A stretch of DNA of 64,000 nucleotides from Coptis chinensis (taxonomy: Eukaryota; Streptophyta; Magnoliopsida; Ranunculales; Ranunculaceae): contig CM027381.1 of NCBI GenBank assembly GCA_015680905.1, forward strand, positions 13,741,501 through 13,805,500. The letters are read 5' to 3'. The notes under the pieces were generated by a model. That model made no database searches and was not told the origin of the DNA. It saw nothing but the letters and a program-made list of their open reading frames with translations. Shown here one piece after another: positions 31,991-43,664 of this stretch; position 1 is the stretch's first letter; every line of letters starts with the position of its first letter. Made by a program: the position numbers and the translations under genes.

Positions 31991-33145
31991 AACAAGATCA
32001 TCTCTAAACTCCAATCAAAGTGAACATGACTATCCTATTTTAGTTACCACACCACACTAACAAGTAACCTGCTTTGGATCATTAGCACCCTTGGGGGCAC
32101 AAACTTTCGCATATTGTTCAATCAATCAAGATTCCAATTACCATCAATATCTTTTGAAAATAACCTTAACTGCACTGAGCTAATCTTTATCAAAAAGGTG
32201 AAAACAAAATCAATATCCCTAATTTTGTAGATCTGGTCAGTGGTTGAGGATGTCAAGCATTGTCACATGGGAAGATTGACCAGAAGAATAGTCCAACAGG
32301 TCTGGTGGACGTGGTATCTCGTATTATGGCATAGAGGCACCTACAATGAAGTTCCACATAATGAACAGATGTTGATTGAGTCTTCTGCCAAAATATGCTG
32401 GTCATAAGATGGTCTGCCTTGTAGAACACGGCTTATTGCTACCAGACGCCTTACAAAGCACACGATGTTAAAAGAACACATCGAGGCTTACGACTTGCTG
32501 CTTGCCTTAGAGCCTTCAAAAATCACACCGTAGGCTATAGCCCCACAGGTAGTGCAACGATGAGAGACACTTAAGTTTTGTTTGAGTGCATTATACTTTT
32601 CCACTCATATCATCTAATATTTTTAAGTTCTAAGTTTGTTTTGATTATTTTCTTCAAATAAAATTGTCTCTCATATTATATATTTATTTGTTACACTTTC
32701 TGGATTTCAAGTACACTTCTTTGGACATTCCTCGGATCGCCTTTGAGGCTTGGCGACTCAAGGCTTCAATGCGTTCATCTTACCATCAACTTTACATGGA
32801 CATACTTGGAAGCCAAGGTACCAATAAAGCTATGTTACACAGACACACTATATTTTAAAAACAAACTGTGTCGGACACGACATGGACACACATTGTATGT
32901 GATATACCTCAGTTTTCGATATTTCGCCATGTTAGACACTTCGTGTCCGTGTTGAATACGGACACATGCATCCATGTCAATGTAACTTATCAACAAAATG
33001 GTAAGACATTTAGAGTTCCAAGTACTAAGAATATAATTGAATAACAAAAGCTTCTAATCAAAGATAGCTTCTTTAGCTCTGATCTAGTTCTCTATGTCAC
33101 AAAAAGGCCTATAGAAAAAGGGCATGAAGAACTAAAACCAAGAGA
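31991..33145. other. Degraded repeats and one exon-like stretch
   Basis: Mostly decayed sequence. At 32712-32820 an AG-to-GT bounded open stretch reads YTSLDIPRIAFEAWRLKASM and on to LYMDILGSQ; I do not recognise it. At 32868-32970 there are inverted GTGTCCGTGT/ACACGGACAC-type motifs suggesting a small MITE. None is called as a gene. Confidence 0.3.
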
Positions 33146-36100
33146 CTAACCACATAATTTGTTAATGCTCAGCCCCAAAACCCTGCATGTAGCGTCTGCC
33201 AACTGAAAAGAATCTGGTATGTTGTCTCCTTCTGAACAGTAGCATAATATGCAAGTCACCTTCAAACCTTTTGCCTAACAACGCAAACTGAAGTATGTTA
33301 GGACAGATTTTGGTAAGAGAAAGCTTAAGGTTAAAAAATTTATATTAAAAACAGTAAGACATCCTCTGTTCAAAACACAGAGATGTTTGATTGTTCATAC
33401 ATGTTCATAGAGTAAAAGCTTATGCGCCATTAACACACTGTTAAATCACAATAAAAGAAATGACGCACAACCACACTAAAGTGTAATAGCATATAATGAG
33501 ACAAAAAGTTGAGTCAAATGAATAATGTACTGAGTATATTTCCCCAAAATCCCAGAAACAAATAAATTCTACTGCATGATAAATCTTCACTCTCTAGAAG
33601 TACGGAGATGCTCTGATGTGAATTAAAGGCGGAAGCAACTTTAATCAACACACCATTGATAAACTAAGTCTAATTTAATTTGATGGAAAAAGGGGATTTT
33701 AGTAAACCCCAAAATCTACACACTTTTAATCCGAAAATCACTACTAAATTCTCATTAAATCAACCAACTAAATTGTGAGACCAAAGGTCTTATTTATACA
33801 ATCTCCAAAGAATCCTAATTAGAAACCAACTACTAAAACGAAGAAATCCTACTAGAATACTAATTACTAAAATAAACTAAGTTACTAAATACTTAGTACT
33901 ACTAAATACTAAATAATACTAATTCCATCATGCTCTGACATTCACTGTAGAAGTGACTTAATCTTATCTCTTTAGGGAAGTTTTTGGTAAACTTCTTTAG
34001 GTTTGTAAGTTTCTTCAAGCCATTTTTATACTAAGTTTTTGTAGGGAACCACCATTATTAACCACCAACGCCTTCTTCTCTACACCTTCAAAACCCAAGT
34101 AGGTGGATATCTCAGTTGAGGGGATACCTATCCTGATTTAGAAAACAAGGTCTAGGTCAATCAACGGGGAATTTGTGCTTCCTTGAGAGAAATCGTTTTT
34201 GAGAACCGACCCCAACTGATTCGCAAATCATGGTTTAGGCTTGTCAAATGATATTTCTCCCTGCGAAAGGTGATTGAGTACGTGGATCTTATTACCATGG
34301 AAGCTGTCCCTTTTGGGTTTGGTAACGGCAGGTACCAAGCGGTGTACCTTAGTACGAGTGACAGAGCTGAGACTTCGAGCCAAGGTGCTCGACAAAATTT
34401 CAAACGCATAGCTGACGAAGCAACTGGAAACCAGATTAAGGAAGCTACATTAAAAAAAAAACAGATGCAAATGTGGCCAAAGCTAAGAATGGAATGAATC
34501 AAGCTGTGGACTGGGCCACTCTTCCTACCCCGAGCAAAAAAGGTGAGACTACTACAATTACAATTCCTGCTAACTTTGTAGACAAGAGCCTGGATGAAAT
34601 TTTCCCTTGTGGGAAGGCTGGATTTACAACACACTAAGACTGATCTAATTAGAGAAGAGGCGAATTCAGAGAGCGGTCTTAAAGGCTCTGTTAACCTTTT
34701 TCCCTTGGGAAAGGAGGAGGGAAGATGATTACAGAAGGATTTGGTTTGGTTGCCCTTGGTATCTACGTGGTCAAATGGTGACTTTAAGTCTTTAACTCAA
34801 TGGAAAACTTAAAGGACAAAAAGAATTGGACTCACTAGAAATGTGGTAGAACAGTATAACTTAGTGATGGTTTTCAGAAAAAATACCTTGCAATAAGAAA
34901 ATAGTGCAGCAAAGGGTAAACTGGGGATGTAATCTTCATCGAGAAGTTCATCCTCAAAAAGTGAACCGTCTTCAACAGATTCTCCTGCAGCTAAAGAACT
35001 TAGATACTTCCATCGCCTTTGTTCTAGGTCGTATTCTTGGAGTACCTTCCACCCGAGGCTCTCACAATGATCATCTTTTCCATCTGGTTTGGAATTTGAC
35101 AGATAATATATTTGTGTATCGCTGCAATAAAAACCAAAATCATTAATCGTGAGCAACAGTGATGAAGCATTAATGTCCATCAATGACTAAACTCTATTTC
35201 AGATACCTTGACACATCAATTTTTTTCCTCCGGCCAGAATCTAAGCTAGAAAGCACAATGATATGCTTCTTCCCACTGGTAGCAGCGAAAGAGGCTAAAT
35301 TCTTGGCAAATTCAATCATCATTCCCTGTAAACCAGTGCGGTGTACATCAATCAATTTTGATTTGTAGTGAGACATGTCAAGCTCAACATATACGAGTTA
35401 ATCAAAAATATAAAACTTAACAGCATCAACTATCTCAACTTAAAGGGAGAATCCAGGTAAACGGCTCTTCTAAATACTAAAAGTTTAAAGACGGAGATAT
35501 ACATTTTTAAACAATCATGTTGTTTCATTTAATTTTCTTCTCATACATTAAGGTGAAGCGAATAGTGATACTCGAACTCACACTTCTCAATCACAAATAA
35601 TGAAAAAAACAAACAAGGGTGACACTAAGTAGTTTGGCTGACACAAATTTCTCCGGCTCACACTGTGTTAAAGCAAATCTTGTACCCGAAACATAGTATC
35701 TAATTTAGAAAATGAATCTCCAACTACTAAGCCACAGTAGTTAAAGGAATGTGATTCCTGCACTCTTCCCACTATTACTCTAGCCTCTCTGCAGTAGTTG
35801 CAGATCAGAATGAGATTACAGTTAAAAATCTAAAACTTGCACTCCCACTACAAAATTTGCGCATACTCCACCTCCATGCTCTGTTACTAAGGTCCCTTTT
35901 GGAAGTGCCAGCCTTGGTAGTACTTCACCACCACTAAGTTATGAAAGTCACCCCAATAATTAGCCAGGTTGACATTTGCGCATAACATGGTTAACTTGTT
36001 TGACTGTTTGGCTCCCACCCATGAATTGAAATCAAACAATAGAATATACCAAGAGTTATCACAAATTGATCAACACCTACGCCTCAAATCGTTCTGTCTC

Positions 36101-37696
36101 CACTAAAGAAAGAAATTTCGAGCTGAATTGAAGACTTTTGGAATAAATTCTGTTCTCCACAATAAAGGGGAGGAGGGAGGGAGAAGAAAGGAAACGATGA
36201 ATCTATAACATATGCATTTCTTCACCAATGAATTGAAGGCTGACATAGAAAAGTATTCCTAATCGAATAAACTAACCAAATTACTTTTAAAAAGTGATTA
36301 ACTCATTCCTTTTGAAATCGGCAACTTCAACACGGGGGTTTTCTAAAAACCATAATTTAGGGAAATCTTTCAAAACATCTGAAAATGAATTATTTTGAGC
36401 ATTGATGGGAAAAATATAGTAAAAAGGGGAAGAAGGCTTGTAAGAGTGGAAGGGAAGAGTCTAACTGGGGACTCTAGAGCATTGAATGGAGACGGTCAAG
36501 AAGATGCATATACCACTTTCTACATTTTTTTCTTTCTTGTGTAAAAAACCATGTTCCTAAAGAACGTGACACATCCACCTGCACCACAGACCCCATTTTT
36601 CATTTGTGCTGTTTACCAAGTTTCAACGGTGGTATTCACATCAATGAGGAAACACCACATAATAGCCTATTCCGTGTCTTGTTCAATGGAAAGAGTATAC
36701 TATCCTGTCTGCCAAACACGTCCAAAGGTTTCTGCCTTATCTACTTCTCATCTCAATGCCTCAATCTTTCTCGCCTATCCTCTCTGGTTTTGCGAGCTAT
36801 CTATCTTGTCAGATTTTACACTTATTTTCATTATTCTACATTTTAACACTAACAGTAGTAAACACTCAGAGCTTGGCTCATCGTGTGTAAACTTTGGAGA
36901 AGTAGGTCTAAGAGTATAAACACACAAATCCAAACCATATGTCCAGATAAAGATAAAAGGGTGGGCTCTTAATCTTTGACACTCTTGTTAGTACACATAT
37001 TATGGACCATGACTTGATGATGCTGGTGGGGTGTTTACCCACGACCCATATATACAAAATACTAATTCCAATTTATGGGGCAAAGTGTTGGGGTTACCAC
37101 ACAGGATGAAAATAGTTCATTAAATTGTGTTATTAAGACAAAAGACAATTTCTTCTTAAAACAAAAAAAGCGCACCACCTCATATAGGAGTGTGGCATAT
37201 GTATATATTGCCTTACTAATGAGTGTGCAAGAAACCAAAACGATAAAAGGCTTACCTTGACAACGGGAGACCGTTGTTGGACAAGAGTCAAGTCATTAAA
37301 CACAGATTCATAAGCTGTATAAAAATTGGATTATTATGTATCAGTTTTCAGTATATAGTAACAAAAAATGAATTCTTGAAACAAAATAATAAATAATACC
37401 TTCAAGGGGCAAAGCAAGAACTCCCCCGGGCCCATAAGCGTCGTTACCAACACAAGGAAGAACATTAGGATCATCTAAATAACCAATGCGTTGGGCTTTC
37501 ATAGAAGACACTAAAAGATCAATTGCCAGCTGCCCAACATTCCCAATTGAAAGTGCAGGCTGATAACAACAACACCATGTTATTATTAATAATAACACAC
37601 GAGTTCAATAACAAAAACGAAATAAGTTACCAGAATTAGAGTTGAACATCTGTTGTCGTTGGGGGTTGAATCATTATTTTCGAGTACAAACTCCAT
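33146..37696 (-). CDS. PSMG2: Proteasome assembly chaperone 2
   Basis: Six minus-strand exons join in frame: 37696-37631, 37559-37400, 37314-37256, 35325-35207, 35121-34887 and 33274-33146; 768 bases, 255 residues plus stop, all GT-AG. The protein starts MEFVLENNDS and contains ALSIGNVGQLAIDLLVSSM, IGYLDDPNVLPCVGNDAYG, KHIIVLSSLDSGRR and DEDYIPSLPFAALFSYCK, the PAC2-family order. Length fits the family (human about 264). With PAC1 it forms a cytosolic heterodimer that guides 20S proteasome alpha-ring assembly. Introns 3 (1.93 kb) and 5 (1.6 kb) are enlarged, intron 5 by a solo LTR and other repeats. The frame is intact, so it is probably functional. Confidence 0.93.
33614..33930 (-). mobile_element. 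317-bp solo LTR in PSMG2 intron 5
   Basis: The element runs from TGATGTGAATT to AATTCCATCA (perfect TGATG/CATCA ends) and is flanked by TGCTC on both sides, a clean 5-bp target duplication. On the minus strand it has a TATA box (GTATAAATAAG near 33800). No internal region is present, so it is a solo LTR or a TRIM-type relic. Confidence 0.85.
34080..34650 (+). pseudogene. Unrecognised coding fragment in PSMG2 intron 5, probably from a retroelement
   Basis: The plus strand shows coding-like pieces in shifting frames: IVFENRPQLIRKSWFRLVK, VIEYVDLITMEAVPFGFGN, then NQAVDWATLPTPSKKGE and SLDEIFPCGKAGFTTH ending in TAA near 34637. A LINE ORF1-type protein is possible but not shown. It lies antisense to PSMG2. 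Confidence 0.35.
35326..37255 (-). other. PSMG2 intron 3
   Basis: AT-rich intron of 1.93 kb, GT-AG. ORFs inside it (for example 36551-36919) lack family resemblance. I see no definite transposon in it. Confidence 0.6.
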
Positions 37697-38012
37697 TCTT
37701 CTTCTTCCTTGTCCTTAAAACTCTCTGTTGCATTTTCAAGTAAATAACTATTGCTTTATTTCACGAAATATCACGGAATATCGATAACCAAAACTGATAA
37801 TTTAGGCTGAATGCTATCAATTGATTTTACATAACTCTCTAGTCAAACATATTCTCTATATTGTTTGTTAAATATAGTAATTGTGTTCTTTGAAATACTA
37901 TCATTTGTTATGCAACATTTTATGACATGATGTTTTGATATATGTTTTAATTGTTATGAAATATCAAGTATATAATCCTCGGATTCAATCACATTTAGGA
38001 TTGTTGACATTG
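37697..38012. promoter_or_regulatory. PSMG2 upstream region, originally shared with a divergent small gene
   Basis: These 316 bases lie between the PSMG2 start and the solo LTR. If the LTR and one target copy are removed, the ATG of the divergent microprotein gene would lie about 0.46 kb from the PSMG2 ATG, suggesting a bidirectional promoter. CT-rich leader sequence lies next to the PSMG2 start. No TATA box is obvious. Confidence 0.45.
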
Positions 38013-38017
38013 GTAGT

Positions 38018-39056
38018 TGATAACCACAAATTTATATAAACACAGTATTAATGCATAAACATTAATACATAATCTAACAAACACGTGATTATGTCAATAT
38101 TTTACTCTCTCTCTCTATACTATCAAGTAATATAGATATAGTTTAACCAAAAAAAAAGTAATATAGATATAGTAAAGATTCATATATATCCACTCTTAAA
38201 CTAACAAGACTAAATAGAATTTAACTATTTAAATCACAAAGAAACAATTGTGAGAGTAATAATGATATGAGAATTTAACTATGATGATTAACTTATTCTA
38301 ACTTAACTAAACAATATAAATATGATAATCAAATACATAATAAAATAAAGGGAGTTTGAATCCACTTTAATTAATACTTAACATGTTAGCATAGAGTTGT
38401 TGCAAAACCCTAATCTTTACGTTTAAACACAAGGTTCAAACATAAAGATTAGGCCTTTAATGATCCTTAATTACTTATGGTATCTCTAGTCATATAATAA
38501 TTAGCATGAGAGGAAGTTTAAACCCATTCTCATGGCGGATTAACTATCCTCTAGTCTAGGTTAATTCTACTTATGTCTAAGTAGAGAAACCTAGACTTGA
38601 AGATCTTATAACAACTACTCCACACTATTATATCAAGTCCTCATCAAAGCTTCAATCAAAATCCCTCTAATGGAGGTTTAACTATGATTCATTAGACTAT
38701 CATGCAAATAAGAATGAGAAGAATACATAGTAATAATAAGAAATTATATTAAACTAAGAACTTGAAGTGTTTTAATGGAGTTTTAGGCTAAGAACATAAA
38801 CCCTAAATTATTCTAAACTAATGGGGGAGCGAGAGAGTTTGCTTTGCCCTAAACCTCTTTATAAAGCAAAGGTTTAGGGCCTGTTTGGCAGCATGGTTTG
38901 GGTAGCCTGTATAATGTATAAGGGTCCAGTCCATTTTCAGAATATGCGACACAACTTGTGAATAAGGAGAACAGAAATGGCGCGATAACAAGGATTACGT
39001 TATCTCTTGGGAAAGGTAAGATAACGATATTCATTCAACTTCATCATGCGAGCGGG

Positions 39057-39096
<40 letters not shown>

Positions 39097-40240
39097 TGCA
39101 TAAGAAAGCCTTCTTCTTCACCCACTCTATGGCTTCTTCTTCTCCACCGTCTCCATTCCGATCTCGACCGACAACCACAAATATTTGTCACTTCTTCTAT
39201 TTTAAGTTCTAACTCCCACCATCTTCTCTTTTGTGTATTTGAAAAAAAAAAAAACCAAAGCATTACCCACAAATAGAATTTGGGTATTCAAAGAAGAACC
39301 ATCTTCACAATTTCCTCCTTTTTATACTTTCAATCTTCTCTCTATCTTCATAATCTAGTGCAGTGCTTTTGAATTATCAATTTTTTTTTGTTGGACTTCA
39401 AGTAATAGGGAGAGAGATTGTGTTGAAATTATGTTGAATTGATGTTTGGTTGTCGTTTTGAAATTACTAATCCAGGTTATCTTTCGGTTGATTTGTGGTT
39501 ATTTTTTTTGGAAAATTTGATGTTATTTTCATTCAATTTGGAGAATTGATAAAAAAAAAATAAAAAAAAATAAAGAACAGTACCGGACAAATCTGAGGGA
39601 CCAAACAGTTTCTAGACTGATTACTTTTGGGGTATCCACCACAAATTATACATAGCCTAAATATGGTCAGGATACAAAATTTCACGATGCCAAACAAAGC
39701 CTTAGGTTACAATTTCGTGTATGGGCTTGGAAGTTGTGTTTAAGGCCACTAAATTAAGCCTAAAACCTAATTACTTAAGTCCAAAAAGATCCTCATTGCT
39801 GAAATTTAGTGCAATACCATTTTAGTCCACTTTTACTACTCTGATTAGGGCAAAGCCAGGACCATTGGAAAGATCGTTCTAAGATGGTCATTTTGACATA
39901 AAGTAGCTCTAATTCTGAGGCCCGAGTCCAAATATACGCCATTTTGAAGTTTTGATGGTTTTTTGTCCTTTTTCTATCCGAATTGACTTTGACTTTCCTG
40001 CTTTGACTAGGTTTGAAAATACTTTTTCTTCTTGATTCTTGGGCTTTAAACATAGAACTCTTCTAAAAATCATCTTGACTCATTTTCCATACAAAACGGC
40101 GTCTTTAAGCGCATAAACAACTTCAAGACTTGAAATACACAAAAGCACGTAAACAATACTAACTCTTATTTATTATAAATATAATTGGCCTAAATATAAT
40201 ACTATTAAGGGGTTTAAACTACAATCTTGGGCTCTTATCA
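38018..40240 (-). mobile_element. Athila-type solo LTR, 2.2 kb
   Basis: On the minus strand it begins TGATAAGAGCCCAAGATTGT (like the start TGATAAGCACCCAAAACTGT of the Athila LTR at 47845) and ends ...GGTTATCA. GTAGT flanks both sides (38013-38017, 40241-40245). A TATA-like TTTATAAAG lies near 38860. It contains a hAT-like MITE (38876-39707). No internal domain is present. Part of it (from 38811) was later tandemly duplicated. Confidence 0.85.
38876..39707. mobile_element. hAT-like MITE inside the solo LTR
   Basis: Ends are GGGCCTGTTTGGCAGCATGG and the inverse of CGATGCCAAACAAAGCC, with GTAGCCTGTATAATG paired to TATACATAGCCTAAA. It carries an A36 run (39056-39091) and a short gene-like start (MASSSPPSPFRSRP) that may be captured. 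A second copy, created by the tandem duplication, lies at about 40751-41580 with a much shorter A-run. Confidence 0.65.
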
Positions 40241-40387
40241 GTAGTAAGTGTGAGTGAGAGGAGTGATTGCATGTTCTAACTTTTGGAGATAACAATATCA
40301 ATTTTTCTAATGTAAGAGAGTTTGTTGATAAACAATTCGATAGGTGTTTAAAGTATGTTTGGAAGAAAACTTGAGAGGTATTCTGAA

Positions 40388-40522
40388 TGGAGTTCAAAAA
40401 TTGGATGAAAGAAACCACAATCAAGTTGTCAGGCATTGTTATCAGTATTGCACTTGCGCTAGTTCTACTAATTCTATTCAAAAGGTATGGTTATGAATAT
40501 ATGATGAAGGAGAAGCTTTAGA
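40388..40522 (+). pseudogene. Membrane microprotein gene, copy 1 (frameshifted)
   Basis: The ATG opens MEFKNWMKETTIKLSGIVIS and a hydrophobic helix, then FKRYGYEYMMKEKL and TAG, 44 residues. Relative to copy 2, one extra T in CTTTAG shifts the frame and removes the Gly/Trp-rich tail. Upstream sequence (142 bases from the LTR junction) is nearly the same in both copies. It reads away from PSMG2. Confidence 0.5.
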
Positions 40523-40686
40523 GGAGTAGGTGGAGTAGGCGGAGGAATAGGGTTTTGGGAGTGGGTGGTGGATGTGGAAAAAAAGATAAGTTTAGTAAAG
40601 CCTGCTGACCCTGGACTGTTGATTCCCTCTATGTGTACACAAGCCTTGCCATACCACTTCCAAAATTTACAAGATTTGGAAGGCTT

Positions 40687-42101
40687 TTCTAAACTAATGG
40701 GGGGAGCGAGAGAGTTTGCTTTGCCCTAAACCTCTTTATAAAGCAAAGGTTTAGGGCCTGTTTGGCAGCATGGTTTGGGTAGCCTGTATAATGTATAAGA
40801 CCCCTTATAAGGTGTTTAGTTGTTTGGTCCAGTCCATTTTCAGAATATGGGCCACAATTTATGAATAAGGAGAACAGAAATGGCCCAATAACAAGGATTA
40901 TGTTATCTCTTGGGAAAGGTAAGATAATGATATTCATTCAACTTAATCACACGAGGAAAAAAAAATGAGAACTTGCAGAAGAAAGCCTTCTTCTTCACCC
41001 ACTCTATGGCTTTTTCTTCTCCACCGTCTCCATTCTGATCTCGATCGACCACTGCAAATATTTGTCACTTCTTCCATTTTAAGTTCTAACTCCCACCATC
41101 TTCTCTTTTGTGTATTTGAAAAAATAAAAAACCAAAGTATTACCCCACAAATAAAATTTGGGTATTCAAAGAAGAACCATCTTCACAATTTCCTCCTTTT
41201 TATACTTTCAATCTTCTCTCTATTTTCACAATCTAGTGCAGTACTTTTGAATTATCAATTTTTTTTATTGAACTTCAAGTAATAGGGAGATTATGTTGAA
41301 ATTATGTTGAATTGAAGTTTGGTGTCATTTTGAAATTACTAATCCAAGTTATCTTTCGGTTGATTTGTGGGTTATTTTTTTTGGAAAATTTGATGTTATT
41401 TTCATTCAATTTGGAGAATTGATAAAAAAAAAAATAAAAAAAATAAAGAACAATACCAGACAAATCTGAGGGACCAAACAGTCTCTAAACTGATTACTTA
41501 TGGGGTATCCACCACAAATTATACATAGCCTAAACATCGCCAGGTACTACAGAATTTCACGATGCCAAATAGAGCCTTAGGTTACAATTTCGTGTATGGG
41601 CTTAGGAGCTGTGTTTTGGGCCACTAAGTTAAGCCTAAAACCTAATTACTTAAGTCCAAAAAGATCTTCATTGCTGGAATTTACTGCAATACCATTTTCG
41701 TCCACTTTTACTACTCTAATTAGGGCAAGGCCAAGACCATTGGAAGGATCGTTCTAAGATGGTTGTTTTGACATAAAGTAGGTCTAATTCTGAGGCCCAA
41801 GTCCAAAGATACGCCCTTTTGAAGTTTTGATGGATTTTTGTCCTTTTTCTGTCCGAATTGACTTTGACTGGGTTTGAAAATGTTTTTTCTTCTTGATTCA
41901 TAGGCTTTAAACATAGAACTCTTCTAAAAATCATCTTGACTCATTTTCCATGCAAAACGACGTCCTTAAGCGCATAAACAGCTTCAAGACCTGAAATATA
42001 CAAAAACACGTAAACAATACTAACTCTTATTTATTATAAACATAATTGGTCTAAATGTAATACTATTAAGCGGTTTAAACTACAGTCTTGGGCTCTTATC
42101 A
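40687..42101 (-). repeat. Partial LTR copy created by the tandem duplication
   Basis: This repeats 38811-40240 of the solo LTR, including the MITE, and again ends at ...GGGCTCTTATCA followed by GTAGT. It lacks the other LTR end, which shows that it arose by segmental duplication and not by a second insertion. Confidence 0.88.
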
Positions 42102-42247
42102 GTAGTTGGTGTGAGTGAGAGGAGTGATTGCATGTTCTAACTTTTGGAGATAACAATATCAGTTTTTCTAATGTAAGAGAGCTTGTTGATAAACAATTCG
42201 ATAGGTGTTTAAAGTATTTTTGGAAGAAAACTTAAGAGGTATTCTGA

Positions 42248-42445
42248 ATGGAGTTCGAAAATTGGATGAAAGAAACCATAATCAAGTTGTCAAGCATTGT
42301 TATTAGTATTGCACTTGAGCTAGTTCTACTAATTCTATTCAAAAGATATGGCTATGAATATATGATGAGGGAGAAGCCTAGAGGAGTAGGTGGAGGTGGC
42401 GGAGGAATAGGGTTTTGGGGGTGGTGGATGTGGAAAAAAAGATAA
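42248..42445 (+). CDS. 65-residue single-pass membrane microprotein, copy 2 (intact)
   Basis: A true ATG opens MEFENWMKETIIKLSSIVIS, then a hydrophobic span (about residues 14-31), a basic-aromatic FKRYGYEYMMREKPRG, a run of glycines (about 47-53) and the tail IGFWGWWMWKKR. I do not recognise a family. Support: a tandem paralogue with mostly conservative amino-acid changes in the first 40 residues, and a position divergent from PSMG2 in the locus before LTR insertion. Against: small size and no found UTR signals. The tail with four Trp residues and terminal Lys-Lys-Arg is unusual and would suit membrane-surface binding; that is inference. Confidence 0.5.
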   Translation: MEFENWMKETIIKLSSIVISIALELVLLILFKRYGYEYMMREKPRGVGGGGGGIGFWGWWMWKKR

Positions 42446-42509
42446 GTTTAGTAAAGCCTGCTCACCTTGGACTGTTGATCCCCTCTATGTGTGTACACAA
42501 GCCTTGCCA

Positions 42510-42651
42510 CCCCAATCAATCCACTATTAATAATTATTCTCTATTTTGTTTATAATAATTTAGTACTCTCTCACATTGAAATTTTATTTCAGTATACTTG
42601 AAATGAAATGAAAGTATTTGTTCAACTTGCTTGAATAGTAATATTAGTCAA
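42510..42651. other. Short host spacer after the tandem duplication
   Basis: AT-rich, no ORF. It lies between the duplication and the presumed end of the minus-strand gypsy LTR. Confidence 0.3.
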
Positions 42652-43664
42652 TGATATCTCTTTTCATCTAATTTGGAATGCATTGCTATTCAAGCAGTTT
42701 CGATATGATCTTCATCTCATTGGGTATTCTCACAAAACTTCAATCAAACTGTTATTATTAACCAACAAAAAGAAGTCCATCTAAAAGTTTTATCATGGGT
42801 AGGTTCATTCTTTTATAGAGAGTGGGGTTTCACGTTGCAAGAAATTTAGATAAGTGAAGCTTTAGTTAGTGGTGGTAACTTCAAAGAGTTTGTAAGAAGT
42901 GAGGTTCATTCTAAATTGTTTGGAGTTTAAGTGTGAGAGTTGTGAAGAAGAAAGGTAGACTCTTGATATAAATTGTTTAGTTTAAGCTAATGAAAACATG
43001 AAAACTCAAGTTGTTGGTATTGAAATGACATGAAAACATTAAAATAAGTATTGATTAAAGATTGAAATAAGAACAACAAGATAAGATTGAAGATTGAAAT
43101 CAAACAAAGTAAAATAACAAGATGTAAATAAAAGAAAATGAAGAACAATAAAGTAAAGGACTTGAATTTAAAAATTAGACAAGAAATTAAAACAAATTAA
43201 ACCAAATGGTTTGGACCTTAAAGCAATGGATATTTTCTCTCTCCCTACCTTTTAGATTATATACCCCTACTTTTACCTTTTATAGATTTGCCCTTCTCCA
43301 TTACAAATGAGACACCTCATACTTCACTTTTGCTTTTGCTTTTTGATTTTTTCTTGACCAAGGTAGGTTTGGGAGAATGTTATAATTTGAGATAAGAGCC
43401 TCCATCTCTGGTCTTCTGAGTTGAGGGCTTTGACCGTTGGCTTTGACTTTTTCAGCACTTTTCCATAACAGTTTCTGGTCTTCATAATAAGCGCGATTAA
43501 AGCTCTTTTTGGTGCTAAGACACATCTTTTATGATAAGTGGTATGAAATTCTCCATACCCTAAAAAAGGTAATAAAAAGCTATGAGTTGTCTTTTCGTTA
43601 AGCGTAAGACGGGTTGTAATGCAGTAATATAAGGGTAATAAAACACACATTTGGGAGCTGATCA
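42652..43664 (-). repeat. 3' LTR of a decayed minus-strand gypsy (Athila/Tat-like) element
   Basis: On the minus strand a purine tract (TTATTTGGGGGTGG, 43678-43665) is followed by TGATCAGCTCCCAAATGTG, parallel to other Athila-type LTR starts here. A TATA-like CTATAAAAGG lies near 43280. The far end is tentative (TGATATCTC on the plus strand at 42652). Confidence 0.55.

Larger units (their letters stand above)
38811..42509 (+). repeat. Tandem duplication of about 1.83 kb (two units)
   Basis: Unit 1 (38811 to about 40650) and unit 2 (40687-42509) both start TTCTAAACTAATGGGGG and end ACACAAGCCTTGCCA. They are very similar throughout. Each contains the LTR's later part with the MITE, the GTAGT junction, and the microprotein ORF with its flanks. 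Unit 2 ends at host sequence (CCCCAATCAATCC). A 36-bp spacer joins them. Confidence 0.9.

Noticed and set aside
34161-34634. 157-residue minus ORF in PSMG2 intron 5
   Set aside because: Opposite strand of a better coding-like plus fragment; many non-conserved features.
36551-36919. 122-residue ORF in PSMG2 intron 3
   Set aside because: Inside a well-supported intron, no domain or codon signal.
39000-39276. Lys- or Phe-rich ORFs around a poly(A) tract
   Set aside because: Produced by the A36 run within a MITE in the solo LTR.
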